A stretch of DNA of 64,000 nt, from contig JBBRLL010000018.1 in NCBI GenBank assembly GCA_038231395.1, positions 13,919 through 77,918 of the forward strand, in the 5' to 3' direction. The translations under genes were made by a program, and so were the position numbers. Below the pieces are notes generated by a model. The model searched no databases and had not been told where the DNA came from. It worked only from the letters and a program-made list of their open reading frames with translations. This DNA comes from Stagnihabitans sp038231395 (lineage in GTDB: Bacteria; Pseudomonadota; Alphaproteobacteria; Rhodobacterales; Rhodobacteraceae). Positions 36,246 through 45,876 of this stretch are shown in pieces; the first letter of the stretch is position 1, and every line of letters starts with the position of its first letter.

Positions 36246-37289
36246 TCACAGTTTGGCTACAGCAAGGTGTTGCACGATGGGCCGCATCCGGCGCCGCCAA
36301 AGCGCGGGATAAAGTGCGACCAGACAGGCTACGGGCAGGGGCCAAGGCAGGATCGGTGCGTTGTCCTCCAACCGCAAAGCAGGAAAGGGGCGCTTGGGGT
36401 GGGCGTGATGGTCCGAATGGCGCGGGGCGTTCAGCATCATGGCCTGCGAAAACCAATGTGGAGCGTTCCAGCTGTGCAACTGGCCGACAGGCTCCAGCCG
36501 CCCGGCCATCTGACCGCGCGTCAGACCATAGTGCTGCACGTAATCTGACAGCAAAACCTGTGCGCCAAAGTGTAGCCCAAACCCAAGCCAGACCAACAGC
36601 CCTGCCCATCCTGCCAACACAAACCCCAGCCCCAACCCGAACAGGCCACCAGCCGCATAAAACACATAAGGATTTGGGCCTTTGCCCGCCCGCAGCGCCC
36701 GCTCTGCCACAAGCCCGGCGCGAAAACTGCCAAGCCATGCCCGGCGCAGGAAGTGGTAAAAGCTTTCTCCCAGCCGCGCCGAATTGGGATCCTGGTTCGA
36801 GCCTACAAAGCGGTGATGGACCAACCGATGCGCCGAGGCGTGATGACCGAACATCAGCAGCGCATAGACCGCGACGCCAAGTCCGTTGAGGAACCGGCCT
36901 GAACGATGGATCAACTCATGCGCTGCCGGATGGGCGACCTGGCCAAACCACAGGCCACCGGCTGCAAACAGAGCGGCGCGGGTCAAAAGGCTGAACTCTC
37001 CCGCTCCGGCAATCACGCGCACCAAGATCGGCAGCAGGGCCAAAGCGCCAAGGCCAAGCACAACCAGCAACAGGTCAGCCGCCGGAAATTCTTGCGGGTC
37101 CGGCGTTTGCGGGTTTTCGGCCACCCATGGCCCAAGACTGTCAAGCGCCACCGATGCCAGCGCCATATAGGCCAAGGCCAGCCAGACCCAAAGCCCGCCC
37201 CACAGGCTTGCCATGACCAGCAGCGCCAACGGACTGGCGGCGGCAAGCGCGAACAGGGTCATGGTCAGGATCGGGGGCAAAACTCTCAT
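36246..37289 (-). CDS. AlkB-like membrane fatty acid desaturase/alkane hydroxylase family protein
   Basis: A 347-residue integral membrane protein with about six hydrophobic helices. Three histidine clusters typical of the di-iron AlkB/desaturase family are present: HPAAHELIHR, HHASAHRLVHHRF and PRHSDHHAHP. These ligate two irons that activate O2 to hydroxylate alkanes or fatty chains. Family annotation is often alkane 1-monooxygenase, but no rubredoxin gene lies nearby, so the physiological substrate is open. The ATG at 37289 is chosen, two codons inside a TTG-start frame. Confidence 0.85.
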   Translation of the reverse strand: MRVLPPILTMTLFALAAASPLALLVMASLWGGLWVWLALAYMALASVALDSLGPWVAENPQTPDPQEFPAADLLLVVLGLGALALLPILVRVIAGAGEFSLLTRAALFAAGGLWFGQVAHPAAHELIHRSGRFLNGLGVAVYALLMFGHHASAHRLVHHRFVGSNQDPNSARLGESFYHFLRRAWLGSFRAGLVAERALRAGKGPNPYVFYAAGGLFGLGLGFVLAGWAGLLVWLGFGLHFGAQVLLSDYVQHYGLTRGQMAGRLEPVGQLHSWNAPHWFSQAMMLNAPRHSDHHAHPKRPFPALRLEDNAPILPWPLPVACLVALYPALWRRRMRPIVQHLAVAKL

Positions 37290-37406
37290 CCGCAAAACCT
37301 AGTGCAGCGTGGCGCAAAGGGGAAGGACGGCGCGTGTCACGAAGCCACCGCCGCTTGCATCTGGTGGGCCGCCAGCCTAGGTGAAGGGAAACCAAAGAGG
37401 CCGGGT

Positions 37407-38399
37407 ATGTCCTTTTTCAAGAAGCTCAAAGACAGGCTTTTCCGCTCTTCCGACAAGATCGGCGAGGGGCTGGAGGCTTTGGTTGCCAAGGGGACCGACA
37501 CGCCGCAGCCGCTTGTGGCCGAAAAACCGGGCCTGATCGGTCGGCTGATGGGCCGCGACGAAAACCGCCGCCTGCTGGACGACGCCATGCTGGAAAGCCT
37601 GGAGGAGTTGTTGATCCAGTCGGACATGGGGGTCGATACCGCCCTGCGCGTCACGGCCAATATCGCCGAGGGTCGCCTTGGCAAACGGATTTCAAGCGCG
37701 GAGTTGAAAGAGGCTTTGGCCTCCGAAATCGCCCGGATCATGGAGCCTGTCGCCCGCCCGATGCCGCTTTATCGCCAAAAGCCGCAGGTCATTCTGGTGG
37801 TGGGGGTCAACGGATCTGGCAAGACCACGACGATTGGCAAGCTGGCCAGCCAGTTCAAGGCGGCGGGCAAAACCGTGGTGATCGCGGCGGGCGATACCTT
37901 CCGGGCGGCGGCGGTCGAACAGTTGCAAATCTGGGGCCAGCGCGCCGGGGTGCCGGTTTTGACCGCGCCGGAGGGCTCTGACCCCGCCAGCCTTGCCTTT
38001 GATGCTTTGACCAAAGCGCAGGCCGACGGGGCCGATCTGTTGCTGATCGACACCGCAGGCCGCTTGCAAAACCGTGCTGATCTGATGGAAGAGCTGGCCA
38101 AGATCGTGCGGGTGCTGCGCAAGAAAGACCCCTCCGCCCCGCACAACACCCTTTTGGTGCTGGACGCCAGCACAGGACAGAACGCCTTGTTGCAGGTGGA
38201 GATTTTCCGCAAGATCGCCGATGTCTCTGGCCTGATCATGACCAAACTGGACGGCACCGCACGGGGCGGGATTCTGGTGGCCTTGGCCGATAAGTTCGGC
38301 CTGCCGATCCACGCGATTGGGGTGGGTGAGCAGATTGACGACCTTTCCCCCTTTGACCCGCAGGAATTTGCCGATGCGCTGGTTGGGCGGGACGCCTGA
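37407..38399 (+). CDS. ftsY: Signal recognition particle receptor FtsY
   Basis: A 330-residue SRP receptor GTPase that docks ribosome-nascent chain complexes at the membrane. An N domain (about 1-105) precedes the G domain with GVNGSGKTTTIGKLA (P loop), AGDTFRAAAVEQLQIW, LIDTAGRLQNRADLMEEL and MTKLDGTARGG. It lacks a long acidic A domain, as is usual in alphaproteobacteria. The ATG at 37407 (MSFFKKLKDRLF) matches family N-termini, although the frame is open upstream. The next gene begins directly at the base after the stop. Confidence 0.96.
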   Translation: MSFFKKLKDRLFRSSDKIGEGLEALVAKGTDTPQPLVAEKPGLIGRLMGRDENRRLLDDAMLESLEELLIQSDMGVDTALRVTANIAEGRLGKRISSAELKEALASEIARIMEPVARPMPLYRQKPQVILVVGVNGSGKTTTIGKLASQFKAAGKTVVIAAGDTFRAAAVEQLQIWGQRAGVPVLTAPEGSDPASLAFDALTKAQADGADLLLIDTAGRLQNRADLMEELAKIVRVLRKKDPSAPHNTLLVLDASTGQNALLQVEIFRKIADVSGLIMTKLDGTARGGILVALADKFGLPIHAIGVGEQIDDLSPFDPQEFADALVGRDA

Positions 38400-39299
38400 G
38401 TGAGCGCTTGGCTTTTGTCCATGGTTGGCACGCCGCAGGGGCACCGGTGGGCCATTGGCCTGGCGTTGCTGGCGGCGGTTCTGCATGCCCTGTTCGGCGC
38501 GTTGCAGAAAGGGCGCGATGACCCTTGGGTGACCCGCGCCGCAATTGACGCAAGTTATGGCCTGATCGCCGCGCCTTTCGCCCTGTTCGTGGTGCCGTGG
38601 CCAGAGCCGCATATGTGGCCGATCTTTGCCGGGGCCTTCCTGATCCATGCCGGTTACAAGATTGCACAAGCCATGACCTATGACCGCGCACCTTATACTG
38701 TGGTCTATCCGGTGGTGCGCGGCACCGGGCCGTTCTTTACTGTGCTGTTCGCCGGGCTGGTGTTTGGCGAGCATTTCCTTGCCTTGCAATGGGTTGGTCT
38801 TGGTCTGTTGCTTGCGGGCATCTTTGGGCTTGCCGGCCATTCGCTGTGGAAGCTGGGCGATCAGGCGGCGAGCCTTCTGCCCGCCCTGGGGTTGGCATTC
38901 GTCACCGGCGGCTTTGTCGCGGCCTATACGACCTTTGACGCCTGGGGCATCCGGGCCACGGCGGATCCGTTCACTTTTCTGGCATGGTTTTTCATGATCG
39001 ACGGGGTTTTCATCCCGGTCATCACGTGGCGGCGCTGGATCAGGCTGCCTGCCGCGCGCCTGCAGCCCCTGATCAAACGCGGGATATTCGGTGCATTCGT
39101 GGCGTTTTTCTCGTTCGGCGCGGTGATGCTGGCGACGCGGCTGGACAGGGTCGGCGAGGCTGCGGCGCTGCGCGAAACCTCCACCGTATTTGCGGCCTTG
39201 ATTGGTTGGCTGATCCTGGGCGAAAAGGTGGGGCTGGTGCGCGGGGCCCTGATGGCGTTGATTGCGGCAGGCGCTGTAGTGATGGAAGGTGCGGGATGA
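38400..39299 (+). CDS. DMT superfamily (EamA) transporter
   Basis: A 299-residue membrane protein with about ten hydrophobic helices in two EamA repeats, the layout of drug/metabolite transporters. The sequence LIDASYGLIAAPFALF- and YPVVRGTGPFFTVLFAGLVFGE-like regions are typical of EamA domains. It is expected to export an unidentified small molecule. It starts with GTG immediately after the ftsY TGA, and its own TGA overlaps the next ATG, so the three genes form a tight unit. Confidence 0.85.
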   Translation: MSAWLLSMVGTPQGHRWAIGLALLAAVLHALFGALQKGRDDPWVTRAAIDASYGLIAAPFALFVVPWPEPHMWPIFAGAFLIHAGYKIAQAMTYDRAPYTVVYPVVRGTGPFFTVLFAGLVFGEHFLALQWVGLGLLLAGIFGLAGHSLWKLGDQAASLLPALGLAFVTGGFVAAYTTFDAWGIRATADPFTFLAWFFMIDGVFIPVITWRRWIRLPAARLQPLIKRGIFGAFVAFFSFGAVMLATRLDRVGEAAALRETSTVFAALIGWLILGEKVGLVRGALMALIAAGAVVMEGAG

Positions 39300-39901
39300 G
39301 CAAACCCTATGACAATCGGCTGAAACTGGCGTTGGAATACGGGCCCCTGCTGCTGTTCATGCTGGGCTACTGGTTTTTAAAGGACAAAAGCCTGACTTTG
39401 GGCGGACAGACCTATTCCGGCTTCATCGTCTCAACCGCCGTTTTCGTGGTGATCTTCGTGGCCTCGATCGCAGGGCTGTGGCGGCTGACCGGCAAGATAG
39501 CACCCATGCAGATCATCACGCTGATCATCGTGGTGTTCATGGGCGGGCTGACTGTCTGGTTCAACGACCCGCGCTTCATCAAGATGAAACCGACGATCAT
39601 CTACGCTTTTTTCGCCGTCGCATTGGGGGTGGGGCTGTTGCAGGGCAAATCCTACCTGCGGGTGGTGATGGAGGATGCCATGCCGTTGCAACCGGAGGGC
39701 TGGATGGTCCTGACCCGTCGCATCGCGGTGTTCTTTGCCTTTCTGGCGCTGCTGAACGAGATTGTCTGGCGCAATTTCAGCGACGGCACCTGGTTGACCT
39801 TCAAAGCGGTTGGTCTGACGCTCGCAATGTTTCTGTTCCTGATGACTCAGGCGAAAGTGTTGGAGCGTTATGCGATCCCGCCGCCGAATGACAAACCCTA
39901 G
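39296..39901 (+). CDS. Inner membrane septation protein A homologue (YciB/IspZ family)
   Basis: A 201-residue membrane protein with about five or six helices. The conserved segments LEYGPLLLFMLGYWF, VFMGGLTVWFNDPRFIKMKPT and RIAVFFAFLALLNEIVWRNFS identify the YciB/IspZ family, which has been linked to septation and envelope maintenance. The exact function is unsettled. The ATG overlaps the preceding stop (ATGA), so it is translationally coupled to the transporter. Confidence 0.92.
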   Translation: MSKPYDNRLKLALEYGPLLLFMLGYWFLKDKSLTLGGQTYSGFIVSTAVFVVIFVASIAGLWRLTGKIAPMQIITLIIVVFMGGLTVWFNDPRFIKMKPTIIYAFFAVALGVGLLQGKSYLRVVMEDAMPLQPEGWMVLTRRIAVFFAFLALLNEIVWRNFSDGTWLTFKAVGLTLAMFLFLMTQAKVLERYAIPPPNDKP

Positions 39902-39975
39902 GCCCATTTCCGCCACATCGACGCCCGATTTCCCTTTCAGACTGTCAGGTGGGAAATTCTGGGCCGGGTGTTGAA

Positions 39976-40608
39976 ATGCTTGATGAAATCTTCGTGACGT
40001 TGCGCGAATTCGTGGGATTGTTTCGGCGCGACCGAAGCTTGCCATGGACGATCCTTTTGCCCCTGTTCCTGATGGCGTTCAGCTGGCCGATGCTGCGGGT
40101 TGTTCTGCCGACCGAGCGTGAGGCCTTTATGACGGCCTTTGTGCTCGGTATGGGCCTCAGACTCCTGATGTCGGGCAATGAAACCATTGATGCGCTGCGC
40201 AGCCGTATTTCGGGGCGCACGGCGCTGATCATCATCCTGTTGTTGGGCCCTGCGAGCTTGGGCGTGCTGATCTGGGCTGGAGAGCCGGTCTGGTGCCAAC
40301 GCTTCCTGACCGTTTATTTTCTGATCTATGCCGTGCTTTACGTGCTGGATACCGTGGATGGCCGCCATGCGATGGTGCGTTATTTCCTGCCGGAGGAGCG
40401 CGCACGTGGGGCAGACGCCCTGATGAGCCGGGTTCTGGCCCTGATGTATATGTCTTTGGCTTTGCTGAATGAAACGCTGATCCACCAAGCCTCGCTGGAG
40501 ATCTGGCTTTTGTATTTCGGCGTGCTGCCGATCTTCCTGCGGCGGCTGATTTTGGCTGTGATGCGGACGGTGGATCAGGCTTACGCCTATGGCCTTGGCC
40601 GGTTCTGA
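39976..40608 (+). CDS. Membrane protein of unknown function
   Basis: A 210-residue protein I cannot assign. Five or six hydrophobic helices are visible, with short polar loops and one notable segment VLDTVDGRHAMVRYFLPEERARGADAL. Some helices (LALLNETLIHQASLEIWLLYFGV) resemble those of the adjacent septation protein (FLALLNEIVWRNFSDGTWLTF), so it may be a distant relative. I prefer the ATG at 39976; an in-frame GTG at 39949 is also possible. Confidence 0.62.
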   Translation: MLDEIFVTLREFVGLFRRDRSLPWTILLPLFLMAFSWPMLRVVLPTEREAFMTAFVLGMGLRLLMSGNETIDALRSRISGRTALIIILLLGPASLGVLIWAGEPVWCQRFLTVYFLIYAVLYVLDTVDGRHAMVRYFLPEERARGADALMSRVLALMYMSLALLNETLIHQASLEIWLLYFGVLPIFLRRLILAVMRTVDQAYAYGLGRF

Positions 40609-40698
40609 TCGCTGCTTCGATGCGTCAAAGTTCTGCCACGGCGTGAACTTGTCCCGCGATATTTTTAGGGCGAATAAATTTGACCCTTTCGGTTGCCG

Positions 40699-40727
40699 TT
40701 GACCTCTGGCCCTGACCGCGCTAAGCC
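40699..40727 (+). promoter_or_regulatory. Candidate promoter of the metZ transcript
   Basis: TTGACC at 40699-40704 and TAAGCC at 40722-40727, 17 bp apart. A transcript from here would begin at or just before the riboswitch, which supports the call, but the -10 is weak. Confidence 0.45.
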
Positions 40728-40732
40728 AAGTG

Positions 40733-40786
40733 CCGTGGCGATTTGTAACCGGATTGCGGGCCACGTTAAATAAACCGCTAAAAAGG
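40733..40786 (+). ncRNA. SAM-II riboswitch upstream of metZ
   Basis: The stretch has the SAM-II layout. Stem P1 is CGTGGC (40734-40739) with GCCACG (40760-40765). The loop carries GATTTGTAACCGGATTGCGG, close to the family consensus, followed by the A/T-rich TTAAATAAA joiner and CCGCTAAAAAGG. A pseudoknot forms between GCGG (40756-40759) and CCGC (40775-40778). SAM-II senses S-adenosylmethionine and turns down methionine-synthesis genes in alphaproteobacteria; the gene downstream fits. The metZ ATG lies 66 bases beyond it. Confidence 0.88.
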
Positions 40787-40851
40787 TCAGGGCACAGCAA
40801 GCGCTCCCCCCACTTTTCCGGTCATCGTTGATTGCGCAGAAGAGGCCGGGA

Positions 40852-42033
40852 ATGAGCAAAGACTGGAACATCCGCACGAAACTTGTCCATGAGGGCAGCC
40901 GCCGCAGCCATTATGGCGAGATGGCAGAGGCGATTTTCCTCACGCAGGGCTTTGTCTACCCTGACGCTGAATCCGCCGAAGCGCGTTTCGTGAAGGCGGG
41001 TGAGGATGAGTTCATCTATGCCCGCTATGGCAACCCCACCACAAGGATGTTTGAAGAACGCATTGCCGCAGTCGAAGGGACAGAGGACGCCTTTGCCACC
41101 GCATCAGGCATGGCGGCGGTTTCCGGGGCTTTGACCGCAATGTTGCGGGCCGGTGATCATGTCGTCAGTTCGCGGGCTTTGTTCGGATCCTGCCTTTATG
41201 TTCTGGAAGAGGTGTTGACCCGTTTTGGCGTCAAAGTCACTTTTGTGGACGGCGCAGACCTTGACCAGTGGCGCGCGGCCGTGGTGCCGGGCACCAAGGC
41301 GGTGTTTTTTGAAAGCATGTCGAACCCGACGCTGGAACTGGTCGACATCCGCGCGGTTTCTGAAATCGCCCATGCGGCGGGGGCTTTGGTGATCGTGGAC
41401 AACGTCTTTGCCACGCCCATTTTCTCCAAGGCCGTCGATCAGGGTGCCGATGTCATCGTCTATTCCACCACCAAACACATCGACGGTCAGGGTCGGGCTT
41501 TGGGCGGCGTGGTCTGCGGCACCAAGGACTTTATCCGCAAGGTGCTGGAACCCTACATGAAGCATACCGGCGGCTCGATCTCGCCGTTCAACGCCTGGCT
41601 GATGCTGAACGGTATGGTCACCCTTGATTTGCGCTGTCGGGCGATGGCGCAAGCTGCGCGGAAAGTGGCTGATGCGTTGGAGGGGGATGCGCGGATTTCC
41701 CGGGTGATTTATCCCGAGCTTGCCAGCCACCCGCAGCGCGCCTTGGCTTTGGCGCAGATGGGGTCGGGCGGGACTTTGGTGGCCTTCGATCTGAAAGGTG
41801 GCAAAGAGGCAGCGTTCCGGTTTTGCAACGCGCTGGAAATCATCAAGATTTCCAACAACCTCGGCGATGCCAAGTCGATTGTCACCCATCCTGCGACCAC
41901 AACGCACCAGCGGCTGCCGCAAGAGCAGAAGGACAAGCTGGGGATCACCTCTGGTCTGGTTCGGCTGTCGGTTGGCCTTGAAGATGTGGGCGATCTGATT
42001 GCCGATCTGAAGGGCGCGCTGGACGCCATCTGA
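40852..42033 (+). CDS. metZ: O-succinylhomoserine sulfhydrylase
   Basis: A 393-residue PLP enzyme of the Cys/Met metabolism family, making homocysteine from O-succinylhomoserine (or O-acetylhomoserine) and sulfide. It begins TKLVHEGSRRSHYGEMAEAIFLTQGFVY and the PLP lysine is in IVYSTTKHIDGQGRALGG. The substrate choice is by similarity and could be the acetyl ester. Its message carries the SAM-II riboswitch, so expression should fall when S-adenosylmethionine is abundant. The ATG at 40852 has a GAGGCCGGGA ribosome binding site. Confidence 0.93.
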   Translation: MSKDWNIRTKLVHEGSRRSHYGEMAEAIFLTQGFVYPDAESAEARFVKAGEDEFIYARYGNPTTRMFEERIAAVEGTEDAFATASGMAAVSGALTAMLRAGDHVVSSRALFGSCLYVLEEVLTRFGVKVTFVDGADLDQWRAAVVPGTKAVFFESMSNPTLELVDIRAVSEIAHAAGALVIVDNVFATPIFSKAVDQGADVIVYSTTKHIDGQGRALGGVVCGTKDFIRKVLEPYMKHTGGSISPFNAWLMLNGMVTLDLRCRAMAQAARKVADALEGDARISRVIYPELASHPQRALALAQMGSGGTLVAFDLKGGKEAAFRFCNALEIIKISNNLGDAKSIVTHPATTTHQRLPQEQKDKLGITSGLVRLSVGLEDVGDLIADLKGALDAI

Positions 42034-42042
42034 AGGGGTAGC

Positions 42043-42070
42043 GCCGGGCTGTGGCGATAAATCGCCCGGC
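42043..42070. terminator. Hairpin after metZ
   Basis: Seven-base G/C-only arms GCCGGGC and GCCCGGC surround TGTGGCGATAAATC, ten bases after the metZ stop. The inner part includes GCGAT-AA-ATCGC (42054-42065), a relative of the palindromes at 5911-5959. It has no T-run; terminator or mRNA-protection function is inferred. Confidence 0.5.
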
Positions 42071-42113
42071 CCGGATGATCCGCTACAGCCGTGCCGCCGT
42101 ATTCTTGCGGTGT

Positions 42114-42152
42114 GAGTTTGGAAACTGGCGGCACCGCCCTATATCCAAACTC
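42114..42152 (+). promoter_or_regulatory. Structured leader hairpin upstream of folE2
   Basis: Outer arms GAGTTTGGA and TCCAAACTC (perfect, nine bases) enclose an inner stem GGCGG-CA-CCGCC, ending 39 bases before the folE2 ATG. The nested form looks like an RNA structure in the 5' leader rather than a simple operator. I do not recognise the class. Confidence 0.5.
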
Positions 42153-42191
42153 GATAGCGGACTGCACGCCGACTTATACGGAGAACCTGCC

Positions 42192-43274
<1,083 letters not shown>

Positions 43275-43314
43275 GGGCACGCGGCCGCCAAGGCCGGGGG
43301 TTTCACACTACCCC

Positions 43315-43340
43315 GCTTAGCAGCGTCTTCGCTGCTAAGC
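43315..43340. terminator. Perfect hairpin between convergent folE2 and glmM genes
   Basis: Eleven-base arms GCTTAGCAGCG and CGCTGCTAAGC surround a TCTT loop. Position between two convergent stops suggests a bidirectional terminator, though a T-run is absent. Confidence 0.65.
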
Positions 43341-43403
43341 AGCAAACTGAACGCACCCCCTGCGGGATCTCTGTACCAAACGGAGTGGAGGTTGAGGTCT
43401 GGG

Positions 43404-44747
43404 TCAGACCGCAGCCTCCACCGCGCTGACGATTTCGCTCACCACATCGTCGAGCAGGTGGGGGTCTTCGCATTCGGCCATGACGCGGATCAGGGGTTCC
43501 GTACCGGATTTGCGGATCAGGATGCGACCCTTGCCCGCGATCCGGACCTCGTTGGCGGCGATGGTGGCTTGAACCTTGGCGGAGTCGAGCGGTTTCGCCC
43601 CCATGGCAAAGCGCACGTTTTTGAGCATTTGCGGCACGGTTTGGAACTGTTCCACCAGACGGCTGGCCGGTTGACCGGTTCGGGCCATCTCGGCCAGGAC
43701 CTGCAAGCCTGCAATCAGCCCATCGCCGGTGGTGGCATAGTCGGTCATCACGATATGGCCGGATTGTTCGCCGCCAAGGTTCCAGCCACCGCGCCGCATC
43801 GCCTCCACCACATAGCGGTCACCGACGGCTGTACGTTCCAGCCGCAAACCGCGCCCGGTCATGAAGCGTTCAAGGCCAAGGTTGGACATGACGGTGGCCA
43901 CCAAAGTGCCCCCGTTCAGCCGCCCCTCTGTGGCCCAGCGGCCCGCCAGCAGCGCCATGATCTGATCGCCATCGGCCACGCAGCCCGCTTCGTCCAGAAT
44001 CATCACCCGGTCGGCGTCACCGTCCAGCGAAATGCCCATATGTGCGCCATGCGACACCACGGCTTCCGCTGCGGTTTGGGTGTAAGTTGAACCCACGCGG
44101 TCGTTGATGTTGGTGCCATTGGGGGTGACGCCCACGGTGATCACCTCGGCCCCCAGTTCCCACAACACTTCGGGTGCAGCTTTGTAGGCGGCTCCGTTGG
44201 CGCAGTCGATCACCACCTTCAGACCCTCAAGCGTCAGACCGGCAGGAAAGGTGGTCTTGACGAACTCCTGATAGCGGCCCCTGGCGTCGTCGATCCGTCG
44301 GGCGCGGCCGATCTTTTCCGGCTCTGCCGGCGCAATATCGCCTTCGACAATCGCCTCAATCTCGGCCTCGGCCTCATCCGACAGTTTGAACCCGTCGGGG
44401 CCGAAAAACTTGATGCCGTTGTCCTGATGCGGGTTGTGGCTGGCCGAGATCATCACGCCAACATCGGCGCGCATCGACCGCGTCAGATAGCCGACAGCCG
44501 GGGTAGGGACCGGACCCAGCAGCAGCACATTCATGCCCGTGGAGGTCAAGCCTGCGGTCAGCGCGTTTTCCAGCATATAGCCTGACAGCCGCGTGTCCTT
44601 GCCAATCACCACACGGTGCGCTGACCCGCCATCGCGGCGGAAATAACGGCCCGCTGCGGCCCCCAGTTTCAACGCCATCTCGGCGGTCATCGGATAGGTG
44701 TTGGCGCGGCCACGCACACCGTCGGTGCCAAACAGTTTGCGGGTCAT
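43404..44747 (-). CDS. glmM: Phosphoglucosamine mutase
   Basis: A 447-residue enzyme converting glucosamine-6-phosphate to glucosamine-1-phosphate for UDP-GlcNAc and cell-wall synthesis. It begins KLFGTDGVRGRAN, with the phosphoserine loop VMISASHNPHQDNGIKFFGPDG, the metal loop SLDGDADRVMILDE, the sugar-binding GGEQSGHIV and the phosphate-binding RKSGTEPLIRVM. The ATG at 44747 overlaps the folP stop (ATGA); a longer frame to 44777 would run into folP. Confidence 0.96.
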   Translation of the reverse strand: MTRKLFGTDGVRGRANTYPMTAEMALKLGAAAGRYFRRDGGSAHRVVIGKDTRLSGYMLENALTAGLTSTGMNVLLLGPVPTPAVGYLTRSMRADVGVMISASHNPHQDNGIKFFGPDGFKLSDEAEAEIEAIVEGDIAPAEPEKIGRARRIDDARGRYQEFVKTTFPAGLTLEGLKVVIDCANGAAYKAAPEVLWELGAEVITVGVTPNGTNINDRVGSTYTQTAAEAVVSHGAHMGISLDGDADRVMILDEAGCVADGDQIMALLAGRWATEGRLNGGTLVATVMSNLGLERFMTGRGLRLERTAVGDRYVVEAMRRGGWNLGGEQSGHIVMTDYATTGDGLIAGLQVLAEMARTGQPASRLVEQFQTVPQMLKNVRFAMGAKPLDSAKVQATIAANEVRIAGKGRILIRKSGTEPLIRVMAECEDPHLLDDVVSEIVSAVEAAV

Positions 44748-45754
44748 TTTGCCTCTCCTTTGCTGGTGGCCTGCCACAGCGACAACGCCTGCCGGGTTTC
44801 GGCCACATCATGCACGCGGATCATCTGCACCCCTTGTGCCACGCCCCACAGGGCCACAGCAAGCGAGCCGGGCATGCGGCGTGCAGCCTCTGCCCCGCCG
44901 ATGGTTCCGATAAAACGTTTGCGCGAGGCGCCCAGCAAGATCGGCAGCCCAAGGTTGTGAAACAGGCTGAGGCGTTGGAGGAGGGCGAGGTTGTGGCTTA
45001 ACGTCTTGCCAAAGCCGATGCCGGGGTCGATGGCGATGTTGTGGCGCAAGATGCCAGCCGCCTCCGCCTCTGACACGCGGGTCGCCAAGGCGTCGTAGAC
45101 ATCCAACAGGACATCATCGTAGCGCGGATCGTCCTGCATGGTCTGCGGGCTGGCTATGGAGTGCATCAGGATCACCGGCACCTGCGCCTGAGCCACCAAT
45201 GCTGCCATCGCCGGGTCAAACTGCAAGGCCGTCACGTCATTGACCCAAGATGCCCCCGCCGCCAGCGCTGCCCGCGCCACCGATGCCTTGCGCGTGTCAA
45301 TCGAGATCGGCAGGTCCAGCCCGCCGTCGCGCAACGCCTGAATGACCGGAGCGGCGCGGGTGATCTCTTCATCCACCGGCACCTCCACCGCGCCGGGCCG
45401 GGTGCTTTCGCCGCCGATGTCGATGATATCAGCACCCGAGGCCATCAGTCGCGCCTGCATCACCGCCGCCTCCGGCCGCAAAAACAACCCGCCATCTGAA
45501 AAGCTGTCCGGCGTGATGTTCAGAATGCCCATGATGCGCGTCGCGGCCAGATCAAGCTCCCCGAACGCCGGGCGCACCCCGGACAAACGTGTGCGATCTG
45601 CACCCGAAAGCGCATTCACCGAAACCAACCGGGGTGCCGCCGTCCGGCTCAACTCCTCCACCCGGTCAAACCAGCAGGGTCCGCCGGCCAAGGCCAACGC
45701 CCCCTCAGGTCGTGCCGCGTCGCTCATCGCAATCGGTCGCAGGTAGTTGCGCAA
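44744..45754 (-). CDS. folP: Dihydropteroate synthase
   Basis: A 336-residue enzyme joining p-aminobenzoate and the dihydropterin pyrophosphate in folate synthesis. The core begins IMGILNITPDSFSDGG, continues IIDIGGESTRPGA and ends IRVHDVAET. About 75 extra N-terminal residues precede the TIM barrel, as in related genera. It seems to start with TTG at 45754 (MRNYLRPIAM), backed by GAGGAA 13 bases upstream; an ATG at 45727 is the alternative. It overlaps glmM by four bases. Confidence 0.93.
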   Translation of the reverse strand: MRNYLRPIAMSDAARPEGALALAGGPCWFDRVEELSRTAAPRLVSVNALSGADRTRLSGVRPAFGELDLAATRIMGILNITPDSFSDGGLFLRPEAAVMQARLMASGADIIDIGGESTRPGAVEVPVDEEITRAAPVIQALRDGGLDLPISIDTRKASVARAALAAGASWVNDVTALQFDPAMAALVAQAQVPVILMHSIASPQTMQDDPRYDDVLLDVYDALATRVSEAEAAGILRHNIAIDPGIGFGKTLSHNLALLQRLSLFHNLGLPILLGASRKRFIGTIGGAEAARRMPGSLAVALWGVAQGVQMIRVHDVAETRQALSLWQATSKGEAK

Positions 45755-45876
45755 ATCTTCGTCTTTCCTCAGTCCGCAGAAATCCCATCGGTGTTTGGGC
45801 GTGTGAACCCCCGAGCCGGGTCCGCCGGGCGACTGTGCGAAATATGCTCAACCACGCCAACCAGCAAGACCGGCGC

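Noticed and set aside
42038..42070. GTAG directly before the metZ 3' hairpin, resembling a REP
   Set aside because: The stem sequence is unlike the six REPs and a four-base tag is likely by chance; treated as a terminator-like hairpin.
42114..42152. Leader hairpin of folE2 as a second SAM-II or Zur site
   Set aside because: It lacks the SAM-II loop and pseudoknot elements seen at 40733, and has no Zur-like TATAATATA palindrome.
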